This document shows positions 34,514 to 43,624 of a stretch of 64,000 bases of DNA, in pieces (positions within the stretch are counted from its first letter, which is position 1; each line of letters opens with the position of its first letter). The notes below the pieces were generated by a model. That model did not search any database. It was not told where the DNA came from and saw only the letters and a program-made list of their open reading frames with translations. This DNA comes from Acidovorax sp. DW039 (lineage in GTDB: Bacteria; Pseudomonadota; Gammaproteobacteria; Burkholderiales; Burkholderiaceae_C), in contig NZ_AP029019.1 in NCBI RefSeq assembly GCF_037101375.1, positions 3,441,001-3,505,000 on the forward strand, written 5' to 3'. The position numbers were made by a program, and so were the translations under genes.

Positions 34514-35986
34514 TCAGAACTGCGCTTGCAGCGCCGGATACAGCGCCACAAAGCGGGCATAACGCTCGGCCAGCAGGGCTTGCTGGGCGGGCTCGGGTTG
34601 GAACGTGGCATCGGCTGCCAGGGGTTGGCACCAATGGGCTTCGTCGCCGCCGCAGGCCATGGCGGCCAGGCGGGCTGCGCCCAGCGCGGCAGCGGCGTGG
34701 GCGCCCTCGGGGCGCTGTAGCGGCGTGCCCAGGGCGCTGGCCAGCAGCTGGGCCCAGGGGTTGCTGCGCGCGCCACCGCCGACCAGGGCGAGGGCGGCCT
34801 CGGCATCGCGCCCCTGCCCGCCTGCTGCGCGCATGGCGTTGAGGCCATCGAGCAAACCAAAGCCCACGCCTTCCATGACGGCATAGGCCAGGTCGGCCGC
34901 GTCGTGCTCAGCCCGCAGGCCCATGAAAACGCCAGTGGCCGCCGCGTTGTTGTGCGGGGTGCGTTCACCACTCAGGTAGGGCAAAAACAGCGGGGCCTGA
35001 GCCTGACGGCTGCTGGGCAAAGCCCCGACGGCGGCGGACAGCTGGGCCTCGTCGCCCCGGCCAGTCAGGCGGGTGACCCAGCCAAAGGCACTGGCCGCGC
35101 TGAGCATGACGGACATGTGATGCCAGCGCTGCGGCAGCGCATGGGCAAAGGCGTGCACGGCACGCTCGGTGGCGGGGGCAAAGGCATCGGTCACCCGAAA
35201 CACCACACCCGAGGTACCCAGCGACACAAAGCCCTGCCCGGCAGTGCGCGCGCCCACGCCCACGGCGCTGGCGGCGTTGTCGCCCGCGCCTGCGGCCACG
35301 ACCACCCCTTCGCCCAACCCCCAGCGGCGGGCTACGTCGCCCAGCAGCGTGCCGGTGGGGGCATTGCCTTCGGCCAGGGCGGGCATGTGCGACACATCCA
35401 GCCCGCAGGCCTGCAGCATGGCCGGGCTCCAGGCGCGGGCCTGTACGTCCAGCCACAGGGTGCCGGATGCATCAGACATGTCGCTAACCGCCGTGCCCGT
35501 GAGCTGCAGGCGCAGCCAGTCTTTGGGCAGCAGCACGGTGCGGATTTGGGCAAACACGGCGGGCTCATGCGTGCGCAGCCACAGCAGCTTGGGGGCGGTG
35601 AAGCCGGGCATGGCGAGGTTGCCGGTGATCTGGCGCGAGGTGGGCACGGCCTGCTCCAGCGCCGCACATTCAGCACTGGCGCGGCCGTCATTCCACAAGA
35701 TGGCGGGGCGCAGCACCTGGCCCTGCGCCCCCAGCACCACGGCGCCGTGCATGTGACCCGACAAGCCGATGCCGCGCACTTGGGCCCAAGCGGCGGGCAC
35801 CTGTGCGCGCAGCTGGGCCACAGCGGCTTCGACTGCGGCCAGCCAGTCTGCCGGGTGCTGCTCGCTCCAGGTGGGTTGAGGGCGATACTGGGGCACGGCG
35901 GCATCGGCCGTGGCGATGACGGTGTGCGCTTCGTCCAGCAGCAAGAGCTTGACGCCGGAGGTGCCTAGGTCGATTCCGAGGTACAT
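34514..35986 (-). CDS. xylB: Xylulokinase
   Basis: A 490-residue FGGY kinase making D-xylulose 5-phosphate. It begins YLGIDLGTSGVKLLLLD, contains GLSGHMHGAV and the MSDASGTLWLDV xylulokinase block, and has a C-terminal ALVGGGARSNPWAQLLASALG. In this cluster it would act on D-xylulose from D-arabitol and corresponds to mtlY of Pseudomonas. Upstream lies the AraC regulator, 192 bases away, with a dispersed repeat in the gap. Confidence 0.92.
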   Translation of the reverse strand: MYLGIDLGTSGVKLLLLDEAHTVIATADAAVPQYRPQPTWSEQHPADWLAAVEAAVAQLRAQVPAAWAQVRGIGLSGHMHGAVVLGAQGQVLRPAILWNDGRASAECAALEQAVPTSRQITGNLAMPGFTAPKLLWLRTHEPAVFAQIRTVLLPKDWLRLQLTGTAVSDMSDASGTLWLDVQARAWSPAMLQACGLDVSHMPALAEGNAPTGTLLGDVARRWGLGEGVVVAAGAGDNAASAVGVGARTAGQGFVSLGTSGVVFRVTDAFAPATERAVHAFAHALPQRWHHMSVMLSAASAFGWVTRLTGRGDEAQLSAAVGALPSSRQAQAPLFLPYLSGERTPHNNAAATGVFMGLRAEHDAADLAYAVMEGVGFGLLDGLNAMRAAGGQGRDAEAALALVGGGARSNPWAQLLASALGTPLQRPEGAHAAAALGAARLAAMACGGDEAHWCQPLAADATFQPEPAQQALLAERYARFVALYPALQAQF

Positions 35987-36100
35987 GGGGTGGTGATGGA
36001 ATGGGTCAGCCCAAGCGGGCCAGGACGGTGTGAAAGCGAATGCGGCGGGCTTGCTTCGACAGGTGCAGTTCGGAGGACGGTCGCGATGGCATTTTTGAAT

Positions 36101-36155
36101 AAAAATAGCCTGCAGGGCTTGTGAATCAAGCGCTGGCAGCTATGGTTTTTGATGG
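36101..36155 (-). repeat. Dispersed palindromic repeat, copy 6
   Basis: Reverse-oriented copy: AAAAATAGCCTGCAGGGCTT, spacer, CAAGCGCTGGCAGCTATGG and TTTTTGAT. It sits between xylB and the AraC gene inside the polyol cluster; a hairpin here could affect readthrough from mtlR to xylB. Confidence 0.65.
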
Positions 36156-36178
36156 TTACATGGGCAGCGAAACGCGCA

Positions 36179-37108
36179 TCACACCTTGCCAAACCGCCCT
36201 GCCCCCTGCTTGCGGTATTCGCTGGGCGTCATGCCCTTGATGTCCAGAAAGCGGCGGTTGAAGTTGGCCATGTTGTTGAAGCCCACGTCGTAGGCGATGT
36301 GGGTGATGTAGCGGTCGGTCTCCATCAGCAGCTGACAGGCGCGGTTCACGCGCACCAGGTTCACAAAGTCGGTGAAGGTGTTGCCCGTGGCACGGCGAAA
36401 GAAGCGGGAGAAGCGGCTCTCGGTCATGTCCAGCTCTTGGGCCAGATCGGCTGCGGACAGCGGCTCGGCCAGGTGGTCGGTGATGCGGCTGACGATGGCG
36501 TTGATCTGCGCGAGCTGGGTATCGCTGTCCTCGCTTTGCAGCTGGGCGCTGGACAGCAACCGGTAGTCCGTGCAGCGAGCCAGCTCGCCCATCCATTCGC
36601 AAAACGCGGCAAAGCGTGCCAGGCCCTGGGTGGACTTGATGCGTTGCCAGTGCTCGGTGGCCTGGGCCTGCATTCCGAAAAACTCGATGCCGTGGCGGGC
36701 ACGCTCCAGCAGGGGCAGCACTTCGCGCAGCTCAGGAATGCCCTCGCTGGCATCGACCAGCGGCTGGTGCGGAAACTGCACCACTAGGTCGCGCTCGGGG
36801 TAGCCCGCCTCGGGCACGTCCATGCTGATCCAGTTGTGCGGCAGGCGCGGGCCGGTCAGCACCAGTTGGCCGGGAGCGAACTGGCCGATCCAGTCGCCCA
36901 CAAACACCTTGCCCGATGAGGCGGTGATGAGGTGCAGTTCGTACTCGTCGTGGTAGTGCCAGCGCGCCAGCGGCGTGGGAAAGCCGTGCGACAGGCAGCG
37001 GATAAAGCCCGCCGTCTCTGGTGGCTCGTAGCCCAGCTCGGGCGAGCGGGAGTAGGCATGCTCCAGCTCGGGCTTGGTCTGGCGCGGCAGTGCATGAAGC
37101 GAGGACAT
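36179..37108 (-). CDS. mtlR: AraC-family regulator of the polyol cluster
   Basis: A 309-residue activator. The N-terminal cupin-like sensor (HYHDEYELHLITASSGKVFVGDWIGQF) is followed by a C-terminal double HTH (about 205-305) with LAQELDMTESRFSRFFRRATGNTFTDFVNLVRVNRAC and ITHIAYDVGFNNMANFNRRF. MtlR of Pseudomonas controls an equivalent operon from outside it; here the gene lies within the cluster between the dehydrogenase and xylB, same strand. It probably binds the 21-22 bp direct repeats upstream of mtlE. Confidence 0.85.
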   Translation of the reverse strand: MSSLHALPRQTKPELEHAYSRSPELGYEPPETAGFIRCLSHGFPTPLARWHYHDEYELHLITASSGKVFVGDWIGQFAPGQLVLTGPRLPHNWISMDVPEAGYPERDLVVQFPHQPLVDASEGIPELREVLPLLERARHGIEFFGMQAQATEHWQRIKSTQGLARFAAFCEWMGELARCTDYRLLSSAQLQSEDSDTQLAQINAIVSRITDHLAEPLSAADLAQELDMTESRFSRFFRRATGNTFTDFVNLVRVNRACQLLMETDRYITHIAYDVGFNNMANFNRRFLDIKGMTPSEYRKQGAGRFGKV

Positions 37109-37149
37109 GGCGTGCAGCGTAAACGTGGTGGGGCGTGACGGCAGGTGGC

Positions 37150-38586
37150 TTATTGTGCGGCGGCGCTGCCCTGCGCTGCGGTGCGCGGGTGCCGGGCCAC
37201 AAAATCCGCCACCTGGGCGCTGGCAGCGCGCAGGGCCTGCACCAGGCGCGCATCGCCCGCCAGCTCGCCCCACAGCACCTTATCGGCTGCAAACGCGGCC
37301 ACGGGGTCAGCGGCCTCGCAGATGGCATGGGCGGCGGCCGGGTCCATGGCCTGGTCCTGGTAGGTGTACGGAATGCGCCCCGCATGCCAGCGCTGCAGGT
37401 AGGCCAGGAACAGTGCAGGCAACACGGCCACGGCGGCAATGCCCTCGCTGCGTGCCAGTCTTTCGCGGATGGTGGGCGCGATGAAGCCAGGGATCTTGCT
37501 GTAGCCATCCATGGCCACGCGCTGGTTGGTGTCTTCAATGGCGGGGTTGCCAAAGCGCTCCAGCACCACGTCGCGGTAGGCCGCCAGATCGATGGGGCTG
37601 GGCTGCAGCACGGGGATGGTGTCTTGCGTCACGTAGTCAAACGCCAGTTGGCGAATGGCGGCGTCGTGCGTGCCTTCATGGATGAAGCGGTAGCCCACCA
37701 GCGTGCCCGCCCAGGCAATGCAGCTGTGCGTGGCGTTGAGCAGGCGGATCTTGGCCTCTTCATAAGGCGCAACGGACTCGACCAGCTCCACACCCACGCG
37801 CTCCCATGCGGGGCGGCCGTTGGCAAAGCGGTCTTCAATGACCCACTGGATAAAGCTCTCGCCCATCAGCGCGGCGGGGTCGGTGCGGCCGGTGGCGGCC
37901 TGCACGCGCGCCGCCACATCGGGCGTGGGCCTGGGGGTGATGCGGTCCACCATGGCGTTGGGGCTGGTGGTGTGGGCTTCGATCCAGGCGGCCAGTTCGG
38001 TATCGCCCAGCGCCTGCACAAACTGCAGCAAGCCGCTGCGCGAGCGGTCGCCGTTGTGGCGCAGGTTGTCGCAGTTCAGCAGCGTCACAGCCCCGGCACC
38101 GGCCTGCCTGCGCGCGCGCAGCAAGGTGGTGAGGGCGCCGTAGATGGTGCTGCCAGCGCGGCCTTCGCGCAGGGCTTGCAGGTCGGCCTGCAGATCGGGC
38201 GCGCTGGCCCAGTCGAGCTGGTGGCGGCTGTCGAGGTAGTAGCCCGCCTCGGTCACGGTGAAGGAAATGATGCGCGTGCCGGGCTGCGCGGCAATGGCAA
38301 TGAGCCCCGCCAGATCGGGCGTGTAGGGCACCACGGTGCGGATGGACTCGACCCAGGTGTAGCTGCGCTCGCCCTGGGCGGTCACCGTCTCCAGCGTGTA
38401 GGCGCCGCCCTGGGCTTGCAGGGCGGCAATGGTGTCTTGCATGTCGGGGCGCAGGTTGCCACCGGCCAGCACCCAGCGGGTGTCGCCCAGCTGGTGCAAC
38501 TGGTGCAGGTACAGCGCCTGGTGCGCGCGGTGGAAGGAGCCCAGCCCGAGGTGCAGGATGGTGAGCGTGTCTTGTGCGGTGGTCAT
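37150..38586 (-). CDS. mtlD: Mannitol/arabitol 2-dehydrogenase family polyol dehydrogenase
   Basis: A 478-residue long-chain polyol dehydrogenase using NAD. The Rossmann start HLGLGSFHRAHQALYLHQL, the GGNLRPDM block and the catalytic KIRLLNATHS motif (Lys, Asn and His) are present. Members oxidise D-mannitol to fructose and D-arabitol to D-xylulose; both a xylulokinase and a fructokinase lie in the same cluster, so both may be used. The alternative name dalD (arabitol 4-dehydrogenase) cannot be excluded. Located between the ABC ATPase and the AraC regulator. Confidence 0.85.
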   Translation of the reverse strand: MTTAQDTLTILHLGLGSFHRAHQALYLHQLHQLGDTRWVLAGGNLRPDMQDTIAALQAQGGAYTLETVTAQGERSYTWVESIRTVVPYTPDLAGLIAIAAQPGTRIISFTVTEAGYYLDSRHQLDWASAPDLQADLQALREGRAGSTIYGALTTLLRARRQAGAGAVTLLNCDNLRHNGDRSRSGLLQFVQALGDTELAAWIEAHTTSPNAMVDRITPRPTPDVAARVQAATGRTDPAALMGESFIQWVIEDRFANGRPAWERVGVELVESVAPYEEAKIRLLNATHSCIAWAGTLVGYRFIHEGTHDAAIRQLAFDYVTQDTIPVLQPSPIDLAAYRDVVLERFGNPAIEDTNQRVAMDGYSKIPGFIAPTIRERLARSEGIAAVAVLPALFLAYLQRWHAGRIPYTYQDQAMDPAAAHAICEAADPVAAFAADKVLWGELAGDARLVQALRAASAQVADFVARHPRTAAQGSAAAQ

Positions 38587-38641
38587 GGAATGCGGCTCAA
38601 AAATCAAATCGACGAGAAATCAGCGGGCCATCAAAGGGCCA

Positions 38642-39697
38642 TCAACGCGCGTTGGCTTGGGCCGGGGCCAGCACCACGCGGCCAGCGTTGTCAAACCAGT
38701 GGGCCTGCTCGGTGGCAGCGTTGAGCGACACCGCATCGCCCGGCAGCAGCAGCGTGCGCTCATTGAGGCGAGCCACCAGCTGCGCGCCTTCGGCGGTGCG
38801 CACATACAGCAGCGTTTCGGCCCCCAGGGCTTCCACCAGCTCCACCTGGCCGGTGATGGCGCCCTGCCCTTTGGGCTGCACCGTTACGGCCTCGGGCCGC
38901 AGGCCGATGGAGCCCCCCGCAGCCTTGGCAGGCGCGAGTTGCTGCACCGCCGCAGGCAGCTGCGCCAGGGGCACCACGTTCATCTGCGGGGTGCCGATGA
39001 ACTGGGCCACAAACTGGTTGGCAGGCCGGTCGTACAGCTCCAGCGGGGTGCCCACCTGCTCGATCTGCCCATCGCGCAGCACCACCACTTTGTCGGCCAG
39101 CGTCATGGCTTCAACCTGGTCGTGCGTGACGTAGATGGTGGTGGCGCCCAGGTCGCGGTGCAGCTTGGCGATCTCCACACGGGTCTGGCCGCGCAGGGCG
39201 GCGTCGAGGTTGGACAAGGGCTCGTCAAACAGAAACACCTTGGGTGCACGCACGATGGCGCGGCCAATGGCCACGCGCTGGCGCTGGCCGCCTGACAGCT
39301 CTTTGGGGGTGCGCTGCAGGTACTGCGTGAGGTTGAGAATGCGCGCGGCGTTCTGCACTTTTTCGTCGATGACCTGCTTGTCCACCTTGGCGAGCTTGAG
39401 CGCAAAGCTCATGTTCTCGTACACGCTCATGTGGGGGTACAGCGCGTAGCTCTGGAACACCATGGCCAGGTCGCGCTTGCTCGACGGCTGGTCGGTGATG
39501 TCGCGCTCGTCGAGCATCAACGTGCCGCCGTCGATGCTCTCCAGCCCCGCGATCAGGCGCAGCAGCGTGGATTTGCCGCAGCCCGAAGGGCCGACGAAGA
39601 CGATGAACTCGCCCTGGTTGATGGTGAGGTCGATGCCTTTGATGGCGCGGTGTTCGCCAAAGAATTTTTCGATGCCGCGCAGTTGAAGGTAGGCCAC
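38642..39697 (-). CDS. mtlK: Polyol/sugar ABC importer ATPase
   Basis: A 351-residue MalK-type ATPase with Walker A GPSGCGKST, Q-loop, signature LSGGQRQRVAIGRA, Walker B VFLFDEP, and H-loop YVTHDQ in residues 1-235. A TOBE regulatory region forms the C-terminal 110 residues. The start is GTG at 39697 with CGGAG seven bases upstream. It powers the two permeases encoded next to it, and is separated from them by a GC-rich hairpin block. Confidence 0.92.
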   Translation of the reverse strand: MAYLQLRGIEKFFGEHRAIKGIDLTINQGEFIVFVGPSGCGKSTLLRLIAGLESIDGGTLMLDERDITDQPSSKRDLAMVFQSYALYPHMSVYENMSFALKLAKVDKQVIDEKVQNAARILNLTQYLQRTPKELSGGQRQRVAIGRAIVRAPKVFLFDEPLSNLDAALRGQTRVEIAKLHRDLGATTIYVTHDQVEAMTLADKVVVLRDGQIEQVGTPLELYDRPANQFVAQFIGTPQMNVVPLAQLPAAVQQLAPAKAAGGSIGLRPEAVTVQPKGQGAITGQVELVEALGAETLLYVRTAEGAQLVARLNERTLLLPGDAVSLNAATEQAHWFDNAGRVVLAPAQANAR

Positions 39698-39780
39698 TCT
39701 AGTGCTCCGAATAACAGGTTGATTCCGATCCGCCAGCAGCGGTGGTTTGAACAGGGGCGCAAGGCGCGGTAGCCGCGGAA

Positions 39781-39840
39781 CCGGCTTTGCCGGGCCGCTG
39801 GCTGCGCCCCCTGCAGGGGGAGGCGCCGAAGGCGCTTCGG
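39781..39840. repeat. GC-rich triple-hairpin repeat
   Basis: Three palindromes in a row: CCGGCTTTGCCGG (39781), CCCCCTGCAGGGGG (39807-39820) and GGCGCCGAAGGCGC (39822). Placed between mtlG and mtlK on the minus strand. Similar GC-rich blocks are, from memory, common between Comamonadaceae genes. Confidence 0.55.
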
Positions 39841-39847
39841 GGGGGTG

Positions 39848-40687
39848 TCATTTCACGGCGCCGAACGTGAGGCCCTGCACGAGCTGCTTCTGGCTGAACC
39901 AGCCAAACACCACGATGGGCGCAATCGCCATGAGCGACGCGGCAGACAATTTGGCCCAGAACAGGCCCTCGGGGCTGGAGTACGAGGCGATGAGCGTGGC
40001 CAGCGTGCCCGCCTTGGCGGCGCTCAGGTTCAGGCTCCAGAAGGCTTCGTTCCACGACAGGACCAGGCACAAGAGGCCGGTGGATGCCAGGCCGCCCATG
40101 CCCAGCGGCAGCAGCACCAGGCGCACCTCTTGCCACAGCGTGGCACCGTCCATGCGCGCGGCCTCCAGGATCTCGCGTGGGATGTCCTTGAAGTGCGAGT
40201 ACAGCATCCAGACCATGATGGGCAGGTTGGACAGCGCGAACACGATGATCAGCGCAAGCTGCGTATCGAGCAGGTGGCTCTTTTGCGCCAGCACGTAGAT
40301 GGGCACCAGCGCGCCCACGGCGGGCATCATCTTGGTCGAAAGCATCCACATCAGGATGTCTTTGGTGTACTTGCCCTTGAAGAAGGCCATGGCATACGCA
40401 GCGGGTGCGGCGAGCATGAGCCCTAGCACGGTGGACAGCACGCTGGTGATGACCGAGTTCTTGGCGTACAGCAGGTAGTCGCTGCGCTCTTGCACCTCGT
40501 GGAAGTTCTCCAGCGTGGGCGTGAAGACAAACAGCGGCGGCACCGCAATGGCCTGCAGCTCGGTCTTGAACGCGGTGAGAAACAGCCAGGCCAGCGGAAA
40601 CACCAGCAGCAGGGCCACGGCCCAGGCCACAGCAGTGCGCAGGGCCAGCAGGCCCAGCGGGAATTTGGAACGGCGTCGGGTAGTCAT
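39848..40687 (-). CDS. mtlG: Polyol ABC importer permease, MalG-like
   Basis: A 279-residue permease with six predicted helices. The EAA coupling motif is EAARMDGATLWQEVRLVLLPLG near residue 185. N-terminal helix AWAVALLLVFPLAWLFLTAFK is typical of MalG/SmoG proteins. The start at MTTRRRSK was chosen over a longer frame. Works with the mtlF permease, mtlE binding protein and mtlK ATPase. Confidence 0.9.
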   Translation of the reverse strand: MTTRRRSKFPLGLLALRTAVAWAVALLLVFPLAWLFLTAFKTELQAIAVPPLFVFTPTLENFHEVQERSDYLLYAKNSVITSVLSTVLGLMLAAPAAYAMAFFKGKYTKDILMWMLSTKMMPAVGALVPIYVLAQKSHLLDTQLALIIVFALSNLPIMVWMLYSHFKDIPREILEAARMDGATLWQEVRLVLLPLGMGGLASTGLLCLVLSWNEAFWSLNLSAAKAGTLATLIASYSSPEGLFWAKLSAASLMAIAPIVVFGWFSQKQLVQGLTFGAVK

Positions 40688-40720
40688 GAGGTGTACGGTG
40701 GTTTCAGAGCGGTCAAGAAA

Positions 40721-40819
40721 GCTCAGCGAAGCGGTTCTGGCTAGGCGCTGTGGCGCAGGCAGTACGGGCAGTACGACAAGACACAGCAACGACGCCAGAA
40801 GAGGTTTATGGGCCGCTCC
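40721..40819. repeat. MITE-like repeat, copy C
   Basis: Related to the copies at 3478-3590 and 49001-49109: shared CAGCGAAGCGG, GGCTAGGCG, GCAGGCAGTAC and AACGACGCCAG segments. It fills the gap between the two permease genes and reaches the mtlF stop codon. More diverged than the other two. Confidence 0.6.
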
Positions 40820-41679
40820 TACTTGTCGAGGTTTTTACCGACCATGCGGATCAAGAACACCGCCGCAATGTTGGCCAGCACCACGGCAAACAGTGCCCCG
40901 GCCGAGGCCACACCGGCGTCGAAGTTGAGCAGTGCCTGCTTGAAGATGAGGAAGGTGACGTTGGTGCTCGCATCACCCGGGCCTCCGCCCGTGGTGGTGT
41001 AGATCTCGGCAAAGATGCTGAGCAAAAAGATCAGCTCGATCATCACGACCACCGCCACCGAGCGGCCCAGGTGCGGCAAGTACAGGTAACGCAACTGCTG
41101 CAGGTAGGTGGCGCCGTCCATGCGGGCGGCTTCGAGCTGCTCGTGGTTCATGCTCTGCAGCGAGGTCATGAAGATCAGCGTGGCAAACGGCAGCCATTGC
41201 CACGACACCATGACGATGACGGAGAACAGCGGAAAGTCGGTGAGCCAGTCCACCGGCTGCGAGCCAAAGAACATCCACACCTGCGCCAGCACGCCGTAGA
41301 TGGGGTTCATCATCATGTTCTTCCACATCAGCGCGTTCACGGTGGGCATGACGAAGAACGGCGAAATCAGCAACACCCGCACGATGCCGCGCCCCGGAAA
41401 CGGGTCGTTGATGAGCAACGCAATCGCAATGCCCACCACCACCGTGATCAGGATCACGCTGCCCAGCAACCACACGGTGTTGAGCACCGCAGTGCCAAAC
41501 GACGGGTCGGTGACGAAGAACTCAAAGTTCTCCAGCCCCGCAAAGCCCGACTGGTCGGGCTGCATGAGGTTGTAGCGGATGAGCGAGAAGTAGATCGTCA
41601 TCACCAGCGGCACGATCATCCACAGGAAGAGCGTGGCCATGGCTGGCGTGAGCAGCAGGCGGGGGAGCAGGCGGTTCAT
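40819..41679 (-). CDS. mtlF: Polyol ABC importer permease, MalF-like
   Basis: A 286-residue permease with six helices. The EAA motif is EAARMDGATYLQQLRYLYLPHLG near residue 187. The opening LLPRLLLTPAMATLFLWMIVPLVMTIYFS and the GGPGDASTNVTFLIFKQA segment are MalF/SmoF-like. Two tandem 21 bp units and a hairpin lie in the 165-base gap to mtlE upstream. Confidence 0.9.
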   Translation of the reverse strand: MNRLLPRLLLTPAMATLFLWMIVPLVMTIYFSLIRYNLMQPDQSGFAGLENFEFFVTDPSFGTAVLNTVWLLGSVILITVVVGIAIALLINDPFPGRGIVRVLLISPFFVMPTVNALMWKNMMMNPIYGVLAQVWMFFGSQPVDWLTDFPLFSVIVMVSWQWLPFATLIFMTSLQSMNHEQLEAARMDGATYLQQLRYLYLPHLGRSVAVVVMIELIFLLSIFAEIYTTTGGGPGDASTNVTFLIFKQALLNFDAGVASAGALFAVVLANIAAVFLIRMVGKNLDK

Positions 41680-41696
41680 GGGAGTCTCAGGAAAAG

Positions 41697-41738
41697 TCCA
41701 GCCGAAATAGGGATTCATCCAGCCGAAATAGGCATTCA
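41697..41738. repeat. Two-unit 21 bp tandem repeat
   Basis: Two head-to-tail 21 bp units built on CCAGCCGAAATAGG with one mismatch (G or C at position 16). Lies just before the mtlF start. Confidence 0.75.
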
Positions 41739-41758
41739 GTCGACACAGCGAGGGCCGA

Positions 41759-41809
41759 GGTGGCGGTGCTGTACCGCAGCCGTACTTTCGTACGGCGACG
41801 AACACCACC
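41759..41809 (-). promoter_or_regulatory. Intergenic stem-loop after mtlE
   Basis: Inner stem GCCGTAC, loop TTTC, GTACGGC (41779-41796), extended by GGTGG/CCACC arms. In ABC operons a hairpin after the binding-protein gene often protects its mRNA and lowers downstream expression; I infer that here. Confidence 0.55.
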
Positions 41810-41843
41810 GACAGATCAGCCCACGCAGTCGCCAGATGAATGC

Positions 41844-43175
41844 TTACTTGTAATAACCGCCCTTTTTCATCTCGCGCTCGGCCGTTACCTGGCTGGCTTT
41901 GAGGGCCGCGTCCACCGTCGTCTTGCCTGCCAGGGCAGCGCTCATCTGCTGGCCCACGGCGATGCCAATGGCCTGGAACTCAGGAATGGCCGCAAACTGC
42001 ACGCCCACATACGGGCTCTTGGGCAGGGTCGAATCGTTGGGGTTGGCCGAGTCGATGGCCGTCTTTTCAGCTGCGGCAAAACGCGCGGCCTTCTGGAACT
42101 CGGGCGAGGCGTAGGTGCTCTTGCGCGTGCCGGTGGGCACGTTGGCCCAGCCATTGGTCTTGGCCACGAGCTGGATGTATTCCTTGCTGGTAGACCAGGT
42201 GATGAACTTCTGCGCGGCATCGACCTTCTTGGAACCCGCAGGGATCGCCAGATTCCACGACCACAGCCAGTTGGCGCCCTTGGGCGTGTTCATGGTGGGC
42301 GCCTGGGCAAAGGCCATGTGCTCAGCCACCTTGGACTGCTTGGGGTCGCTCACGAACGAGGCCGCAATGGTCGCGTCGATCCACATGCCGCACTTGCCGG
42401 AGTTGGTCAGCGCCAGGATTTCATTGAAGCTGTTGGCCGACGAGCCGGGTGGGCCGTAGTTCTTGAGCAGGTCTACGTAGAAGGTGATCGCGTCCTTCCA
42501 GGGCTTGGATTCGAGCTGGGGCTTCCACTGCATGTCAAACCACTGGCCGCCAAAGGTGTTGACCAGGGTGGTGATGAAGGCCATGTTGTCGCCCCAGCCG
42601 GGCTTGCCACGCAGGCAGATGCCGTACACGCCGTTCTTGGGGTCGTGCATCTTGGCCGCCAAGTCCTTGATCTGCGGCCAGGTGGGGCGCTCGGGCACCT
42701 GCACACCCGCCTTGTCGGCCAGGTCCTTTCGGTACATGAGCATGGAGCTTTCGGCATAGAACGGCGCAGCAAACAGCTTGCCGTCCACCGACAGGCCGCT
42801 GCGCACGGCGGGCAGCAGGTCGTCTGCGTCGTAGGCGGCATCGGTCTTCAACTCTTGCAGCCAGCCCTTCTTGCCCCAGATGGGCGCCTCGTACAGGCCG
42901 ATGGTCATCACGTCGAACTGGCCGCCCTTGGTGGCGATGTCGGTCGTCACGCGCTGGCGCAGCACGCCCTCTTCCAGCGTTACCCACTTGAGTTTGATAT
43001 CAGGGTTGGCCTGCTCGAAGTTCTTGCTGAGCTTCTGCATCTCGATCATGTGGCCGTTGTTCACGGTGGCGATCACCAGCTCGGTCTGCGCCTGGGCGGC
43101 ACCGCCGCACACGGTCAGCGCCAGGGCGGCAGCCCAGGCCAGGCGGGCGGGCACGGCACGAAGGGAAGAGGACAT
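41844..43175 (-). CDS. mtlE: Polyol ABC importer substrate-binding protein
   Basis: A 443-residue periplasmic solute-binding protein with a signal peptide (ARLAWAAALALTVCGGAAQAQ, cleavage near residue 29). The mature part opens with TELVIATVNNGHMIEMQKLSKNFEQANPDI, typical of the SmoE/MtlE sorbitol-mannitol family. The start at 43175 has AGGAGA upstream. It is the first gene of the polyol cluster, and its promoter region carries direct repeats for an AraC-type regulator. Confidence 0.92.
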   Translation of the reverse strand: MSSSLRAVPARLAWAAALALTVCGGAAQAQTELVIATVNNGHMIEMQKLSKNFEQANPDIKLKWVTLEEGVLRQRVTTDIATKGGQFDVMTIGLYEAPIWGKKGWLQELKTDAAYDADDLLPAVRSGLSVDGKLFAAPFYAESSMLMYRKDLADKAGVQVPERPTWPQIKDLAAKMHDPKNGVYGICLRGKPGWGDNMAFITTLVNTFGGQWFDMQWKPQLESKPWKDAITFYVDLLKNYGPPGSSANSFNEILALTNSGKCGMWIDATIAASFVSDPKQSKVAEHMAFAQAPTMNTPKGANWLWSWNLAIPAGSKKVDAAQKFITWSTSKEYIQLVAKTNGWANVPTGTRKSTYASPEFQKAARFAAAEKTAIDSANPNDSTLPKSPYVGVQFAAIPEFQAIGIAVGQQMSAALAGKTTVDAALKASQVTAEREMKKGGYYK

Positions 43176-43289
43176 CGAAAGGTCTCCTGGAGTGTGGTTA
43201 TGAATGCAGGGTTCAACGCCACCCCGGCCTTTCACGGCACAGCCAGCGCTGAAGGCCTGAACGATACCGATCTGCGCTTGCCGAATTGG

Positions 43290-43326
43290 TACTCAAAACA
43301 CCAAGTCAGATACTTCATTGCACCAA
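43290..43326 (-). promoter_or_regulatory. AraC-type direct-repeat operator candidate
   Basis: Two similar half-sites in the same orientation, TACTCAAAACACCAA (43290-43304) and TACTTCATTGCACCAA (43311-43326), offset by 21-22 bp, two helical turns. They sit about 115 bases upstream of the mtlE start, where an AraC-family activator would bind. Confidence 0.5.
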
Positions 43327-43412
43327 AAACCTAGTATTTATCCCTAGACCTGCCAAATGGGTATGCAAATACCTCCAGGACATATCCCTTGCTGCACCTG
43401 AGCATCAACCCA

Positions 43413-43465
43413 CTATCAAAACAATAGCTACCTGCGCTTTATTGATAAGCGCTAGAAGCACATTT
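43413..43465 (+). repeat. Dispersed palindromic repeat, copy 7
   Basis: Best-preserved copy: CTATCAAAACAATAGC, TACCTGCGCTTTATTGAT, AAGCGCTAGAAGCACATTT. It lies in the 449-base gap between the divergent mtlE and thyA genes. The rest of that gap holds the mtl operator candidate and the thyA leader. Confidence 0.75.
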
Positions 43466-43624
43466 AATGCGCAATCGCTCCCCAAAAGTCTTGGGTCATT
43501 CCCGCAGCCGTTGGGCAGCCCGTTTCAGCCGGACAAGACGCTCAGCGTGACGAGGCCGTCCCGCTTAAAATCGCCCGCTTGCTCCGGCCCCTGCCGGGTG
43601 CCGTTTCACCTTGCGAGCCCCTCC

